Assembly: GCA_003132825.1 (NCBI GenBank)
Contig: PKYX01000208.1
Coordinates: 8,467 to 28,899, forward strand
Reading direction: 5' to 3'
DNA length: 20,433 bases
DNA from: Acidobacteriaceae bacterium
Lineage (GTDB): Bacteria > Acidobacteriota > Terriglobia > Terriglobales > Acidobacteriaceae
Both the position numbers and the translations under genes were made by a program. This document shows, piece after piece, positions 17,110-20,433 of this stretch. Position 1 is the first letter of the stretch; every line of letters begins with the position of its first letter. A model generated the notes under the pieces. The model did no database searches, was not told the DNA's origin, and was given only the letters and a program-made list of their open reading frames with translations.

Positions 17110-18405
17110 ATGAAAGAGCCCCAACCCAGTAAACTTCACGAATCCGCCTTTCACTCTGGCACTTCTCCGACCGTCGCTCGAGACCGCGGGGGCGGCCTGT
17201 GCGGCAGGCCGCTGCTTTTGGTTTTCACGCTGCTGGCGAGCGCGCTTGCGGGCATGGCCGCACAAACCGGACCTTCCCGCGCTGCTGGCGCTGCGGCGAT
17301 TCACGATCACCTTCAGAAGGCGGCCCAGTACCTCAAGGCGAACGATCCGAACTCCGCGGTCAAGGAGTTTGATACTGTTCTGGCACTCGATCCCAAAAAC
17401 GCCGAGGCGTACACAAACTTAGGCGTCATCGCCTTTTTTCAGAGCGATTATCGGAAGGCTTCGCAATATTTGCGCAAGGCGCTGGCTATTGAGCCCTCTC
17501 TAGAGAAAACGCAAGCTCTGCTCGGAATTTGCGAAAAAAGATTGGGAGATCCCTCCGCTCGCGCGCTCTTGGAGAAGTCCTTTGCCAAGCTGAAAGACAA
17601 GCGCTTGCGCCTGCAGGTTGGCTTGGAGTTGGCGGGTCTCTACGATCAACAGGGCGACCCCGGCGCCACGGCCTCGGTGATGCGTTCGCTGGTGGATCTC
17701 GATCCTGACAACGTGGATGTTCTGTTCATGGCACAACGCGTCTACTCCGAGTTGGCCGATGACACGCTGAACAAGTTGGCCGTGCTTGCCCCCGGCTCGG
17801 CCCGCATGCAACAAGTGATCGCCGAGCGTTTGATCAATGGGGGGGATCTGAAAGGCGCCATCGACCACTACAGAAAGGCTCTCGAGATCGAACCGCGGCT
17901 GCCGGGCGTGCACTTTGAATTAGGGGAAGCCATTCTGGAGTCGTCGCCCTCCGACGCGGGAACGCAAGCCGAAGCGCAAAAGGAATTCGAAGCTGCGGTT
18001 GCCATTGACGGCGACACCGCCAAGACGGAATGCGAATTCGGCAGGATCGCCTCGGCGCAGTCCCAGCCGGAGCAGGCATTCGCGTACTACCAACGAGCCT
18101 ACCAACTCAACCCGAACGAGGTCCAGGCTCAGATGGGCCTGGCGAAGCTCTTGATGATGCAAGAGAAGCCGCAAGAGGCCATCAAGTATCTGCGGATGGC
18201 CGTCCAATCTGATCCGCTGAACGGCGAGGCGCACTATCGTCTGGCGTTGGCGTGCCGAGACCTTAACCTCACCGACGAAGCCGAGAAAGAGATGCACTTA
18301 TTCCAGGAAATCAAAAAGACGAAGGATCAAGTGAAACAGCTCTACCACCAGATGAATCGCCAGCCCAAACCGGAGGCCAATGAGGGGTCGGACAATGCTC
18401 AATAG
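17110..18405 (+). CDS. Exported tetratricopeptide-repeat protein
   Basis: From ATG 17110 the protein has 431 residues; a GTG at 17053 with a modest GAGAGA site would add 19 residues, and the start is uncertain. A charged N-region of about 34 residues precedes a hydrophobic segment (LLLVFTLLASALAGMAAQ), read as a long signal peptide or an N-terminal anchor. The remainder is helical, with about eight or nine 34-residue TPR units. Clear ones read AEAYTNLGVIAFFQSDYRKA, GDLKGAIDHYRKALEIEPR and MGLAKLLMMQEKPQEAIKYL. TPR arrays bind peptides or partner proteins; the ligand is not predictable. Its stop overlaps the start of the GH53 lipoprotein by 11 bp, so the two are co-translated. In a locus with a TonB receptor and no SusD, a role at the receptor/enzyme interface is possible but is inference. 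Confidence 0.85.
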   Translation: MKEPQPSKLHESAFHSGTSPTVARDRGGGLCGRPLLLVFTLLASALAGMAAQTGPSRAAGAAAIHDHLQKAAQYLKANDPNSAVKEFDTVLALDPKNAEAYTNLGVIAFFQSDYRKASQYLRKALAIEPSLEKTQALLGICEKRLGDPSARALLEKSFAKLKDKRLRLQVGLELAGLYDQQGDPGATASVMRSLVDLDPDNVDVLFMAQRVYSELADDTLNKLAVLAPGSARMQQVIAERLINGGDLKGAIDHYRKALEIEPRLPGVHFELGEAILESSPSDAGTQAEAQKEFEAAVAIDGDTAKTECEFGRIASAQSQPEQAFAYYQRAYQLNPNEVQAQMGLAKLLMMQEKPQEAIKYLRMAVQSDPLNGEAHYRLALACRDLNLTDEAEKEMHLFQEIKKTKDQVKQLYHQMNRQPKPEANEGSDNAQ

Positions 18406-20433
18406 GAGGGTGGAGGGAAGGTTGGTGGCGGGATCGACCCCGGTAACACCTCTGCTGTGTGCGCTTCTGGGCCTGCTCGGGTGCGCGGGTTGCGGCGGCG
18501 GTTCCGCTGGCAATCCTTCTCCTTCTCCGCCTGCCATGAAATCACCCCCAACCATCACGAAAGCCTACGGTGCGGCTAGCGTGCCGTTGGACGGCGCCAC
18601 CTCGTTGACCTTTACCTTGACGAACCCCAATAGCGGTGCCTCTCTAAGCGGGATCGGATTTACCGACATGCTGCCAGCAGGGCAAATGGTGGCCTCGCCC
18701 AGTGGTCTGATGGGCAGCTGCGGCGGGGGAGCGATTACGGCGGTTGCGGGATCGAGCAGCGTCGGTTTGTCGGGCGCATCCCTGGCGGTGAGCGCTTCAT
18801 GCAGCTTTGCGGTCAACGTAGTGGGCACGGCGTCGGGGGCGCAGACTAACACCACGAGTGCCGTAACCTCGATCGAAGCCGGAAGCGGACAGACGGCCTC
18901 AGCCAACCTGATCGTCGCCGGGCCGAGTCAACAACCCCCGCAGCCTACCGACATTACCCCGATCGACGGTCAGATCTACTACGTTCTCAATCAACCGAGT
19001 GACCTGCAGGTTGACCTCAACAGCAACTCGACGACCGTCGGCGACCACCTGGTTCAGGAGCCGCAGAGTTTCACCAACACCAGCCAAAGGTGGACCTTCA
19101 CAAACGTTTCGGGAGGCTGGCAGATCAGCAATGTTCAAAACGGCCTGTGCGCCGACAGCGCGAGCGTCTCCGGCGTGCGGTATGTCGTGCAGAATCCGTG
19201 CGTGGCCGGCACCGCCAGCCAGCAGTGGACCCTGACCCCGACCAGCAACGCCTACTACACCATTGCAAACGACAGCACGAGCCTATTGATGGATGTGCCA
19301 TCGGTATCTGCCGGGGCATTTCTCGAGCAGACAGCGCTCTCCGGGAGCGCGACGCAAAGCCAGCAGTGGCTGCTGCGGCCCGCTTTCTTTCGTGGCGTGG
19401 ATAATGCGCTGCTCGAGAAGCAGGAAGCCGCCCGCATCTCGACCGGCCTGACGTGGTGGAAGGACGCGGGTGTCGAGGAGGACGTTCTTCAAATTCTGAA
19501 GAACCACGGCGTCAACCTGGTGCGCGTCAGGCCGAGCTCCGCGCCTCCCTATTCCAACCCATCGCAGCCGGGATGCACCGGCAATGCCTGCTTTGCTGAA
19601 ACCGAAGCGCAGGATCTCGACTTGGCGAAGCGGGCCAAGAACCTGGGCATGAGTCTGGAACTGACTTTGCTATTCGATGGTGGCGGCTCCGCCAGCGTCC
19701 CGCCCGCGTGGGCTGGCCACACACTCAATCAGTTGGAAACCGATATCTACAACTACGTGAAAGCCGAGATCACATTGTATCGACAAGGCGGCACCATGCC
19801 CGACCTGGTGTCGATTGGCAACGAAGTGGATACGGGTTTCCTCGGTTCCATGGGCAGTCCGACGGGAACTAACTTCGGCGGTTTTGCGGCCCTGCAGATA
19901 CAAGCAATGCAGGCCGTTCGGGACGCCGCGGCCGACCCTTCGATGGGTCCTGCAATTCCCGCCCCGCTCCTCTGCATTCACATCACTCCGGCATGGGATC
20001 TGACGCAGTTCTTCACCCTGGCCAATCAAAACAGCATTCCCTATGACGCGATTTGCCAGAGCTACTATCCGATGTTTCACGGTCCCTTGACCGATACGCA
20101 GGCGGCCGCGGCCAATCCGAGCCACCAACCAGTGGAGCAGGACGTACTCGTAGCGGCCGCCAACAGCATTGGCAAACCCATCTTTCTCATCGAGGTGGCG
20201 GAACACTACGAAAATGGTTTCCAGTCGAACGATCCCTGGTACAGCCCGCCCAGTCCGGTGCTGCAAGCGCAGTTCCTGAGCGACGTCCAGTCGGTGCAAC
20301 AGACCTTGCCGAACAACCTGGGATTAGGCCTCGCCTACTGGGACCCGGCCGGCGTCAACATACCCAGACTAAGCGGGGGATTATTCAACGGCGGAACCAA
20401 TCTGCCGGATGCGATCTACGTCTGGAACGGACT
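18395..20433 (+). CDS. Lipoprotein GH53 endo-beta-1,4-galactanase with DUF11-like and ricin/CBM13-like domains (C-terminus cut)
   Basis: The frame is open from ATG 18395 (GAGGGG 7 nt upstream) to the right edge, 679 codons so far. A signal with lipobox LLGC (Cys30), followed by a Gly/Ser/Pro linker, predicts a lipoprotein. Residues about 55-185 form a DUF11-like beta domain (LTFTLTNPNSGASLSGIGFTD, split here: LTFTLTNPNSG, then FTDMLPAG). Residues about 193-328 look like a ricin-B/CBM13 beta-trefoil with three QxW-type motifs (SQRWTF, SQQWTL, SQQWLL). From about residue 331 a GH53 barrel begins: FRGVDNALLEKQE, ILKNHGVNLVRVRP, acid/base Glu477 in SIGNEVDTGFL, nucleophile Glu600 in FLIEVAEHY, and LAYWDP. 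GH53 enzymes cut beta-1,4-galactan and type I arabinogalactan. The usual HYSD-WADP segment after strand 3 is replaced by LLFDGGGSASVPPAW, so specificity may differ. Confidence 0.88.
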   Translation, partial: MLNRRVEGRLVAGSTPVTPLLCALLGLLGCAGCGGGSAGNPSPSPPAMKSPPTITKAYGAASVPLDGATSLTFTLTNPNSGASLSGIGFTDMLPAGQMVASPSGLMGSCGGGAITAVAGSSSVGLSGASLAVSASCSFAVNVVGTASGAQTNTTSAVTSIEAGSGQTASANLIVAGPSQQPPQPTDITPIDGQIYYVLNQPSDLQVDLNSNSTTVGDHLVQEPQSFTNTSQRWTFTNVSGGWQISNVQNGLCADSASVSGVRYVVQNPCVAGTASQQWTLTPTSNAYYTIANDSTSLLMDVPSVSAGAFLEQTALSGSATQSQQWLLRPAFFRGVDNALLEKQEAARISTGLTWWKDAGVEEDVLQILKNHGVNLVRVRPSSAPPYSNPSQPGCTGNACFAETEAQDLDLAKRAKNLGMSLELTLLFDGGGSASVPPAWAGHTLNQLETDIYNYVKAEITLYRQGGTMPDLVSIGNEVDTGFLGSMGSPTGTNFGGFAALQIQAMQAVRDAAADPSMGPAIPAPLLCIHITPAWDLTQFFTLANQNSIPYDAICQSYYPMFHGPLTDTQAAAANPSHQPVEQDVLVAAANSIGKPIFLIEVAEHYENGFQSNDPWYSPPSPVLQAQFLSDVQSVQQTLPNNLGLGLAYWDPAGVNIPRLSGGLFNGGTNLPDAIYVWNG

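Noticed and set aside
1..20433. Mobile elements, CRISPR arrays, tRNA/rRNA genes, phage genes
   Set aside because: No transposase or integrase motifs, spaced direct repeats or tRNA-like cloverleaf sequences were seen on either strand.

Overview
The window reads like the chromosome of an Acidobacteriota (Terriglobia/Solibacter-type) soil bacterium. This is inferred from family content: a large Oar-like TonB-dependent receptor with an N-terminal carboxypeptidase-regulatory domain and no SusD partner, a VWFA-domain protein of the type common in acidobacteria, a periplasmic-propeller (Reg_prop) sensor kinase paired with a NarL/LuxR regulator, and several Tat-exported carbohydrate enzymes. The DNA is GC-rich and coding-dense. 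I found no tRNA, rRNA, CRISPR array, transposase or other mobile DNA.

Layout. Positions 1-4715 hold four leftward genes, in transcription order: a Tat/lipoprotein sugar isomerase-epimerase, a VWFA-domain protein, an exported alpha/beta-hydrolase esterase, and (cut by the left edge) a Tat-exported GH127/GH146-type beta-L-arabinofuranosidase. A 240-bp divergent promoter region (4716-4955) separates them from the rightward genes: a clan GH-A (GH5-like) secreted glycosidase, a GH2 beta-galactosidase/glucuronidase-like enzyme, the Reg_prop histidine kinase and its response regulator (overlapping ATGA), the TonB-dependent receptor followed by a textbook terminator, an exported TPR protein, and (cut by the right edge) a lipoprotein carrying DUF11-like, ricin/CBM13-like and GH53 endo-galactanase domains.

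How it fits together (inference). GH53 would cut beta-1,4-galactan or type I arabinogalactan at the cell surface. GH2 and GH127 would remove galactose and arabinose in the periplasm, the esterase would strip acyl groups, and the receptor would import oligosaccharides. The propeller kinase would sense the products and switch the locus on through the NarL-type regulator. The whole resembles a Bacteroidetes polysaccharide utilisation locus (PUL), but with a TPR protein where SusD would be and a two-protein sensor in place of a hybrid (HTCS) regulator. A near-perfect 18-bp palindrome upstream of GH2, with a related sequence upstream of the receptor, is a candidate operator for the regulator. The least characterised parts are the clan GH-A enzyme, the divergent GH53, the TPR protein and the VWFA/isomerase pair.
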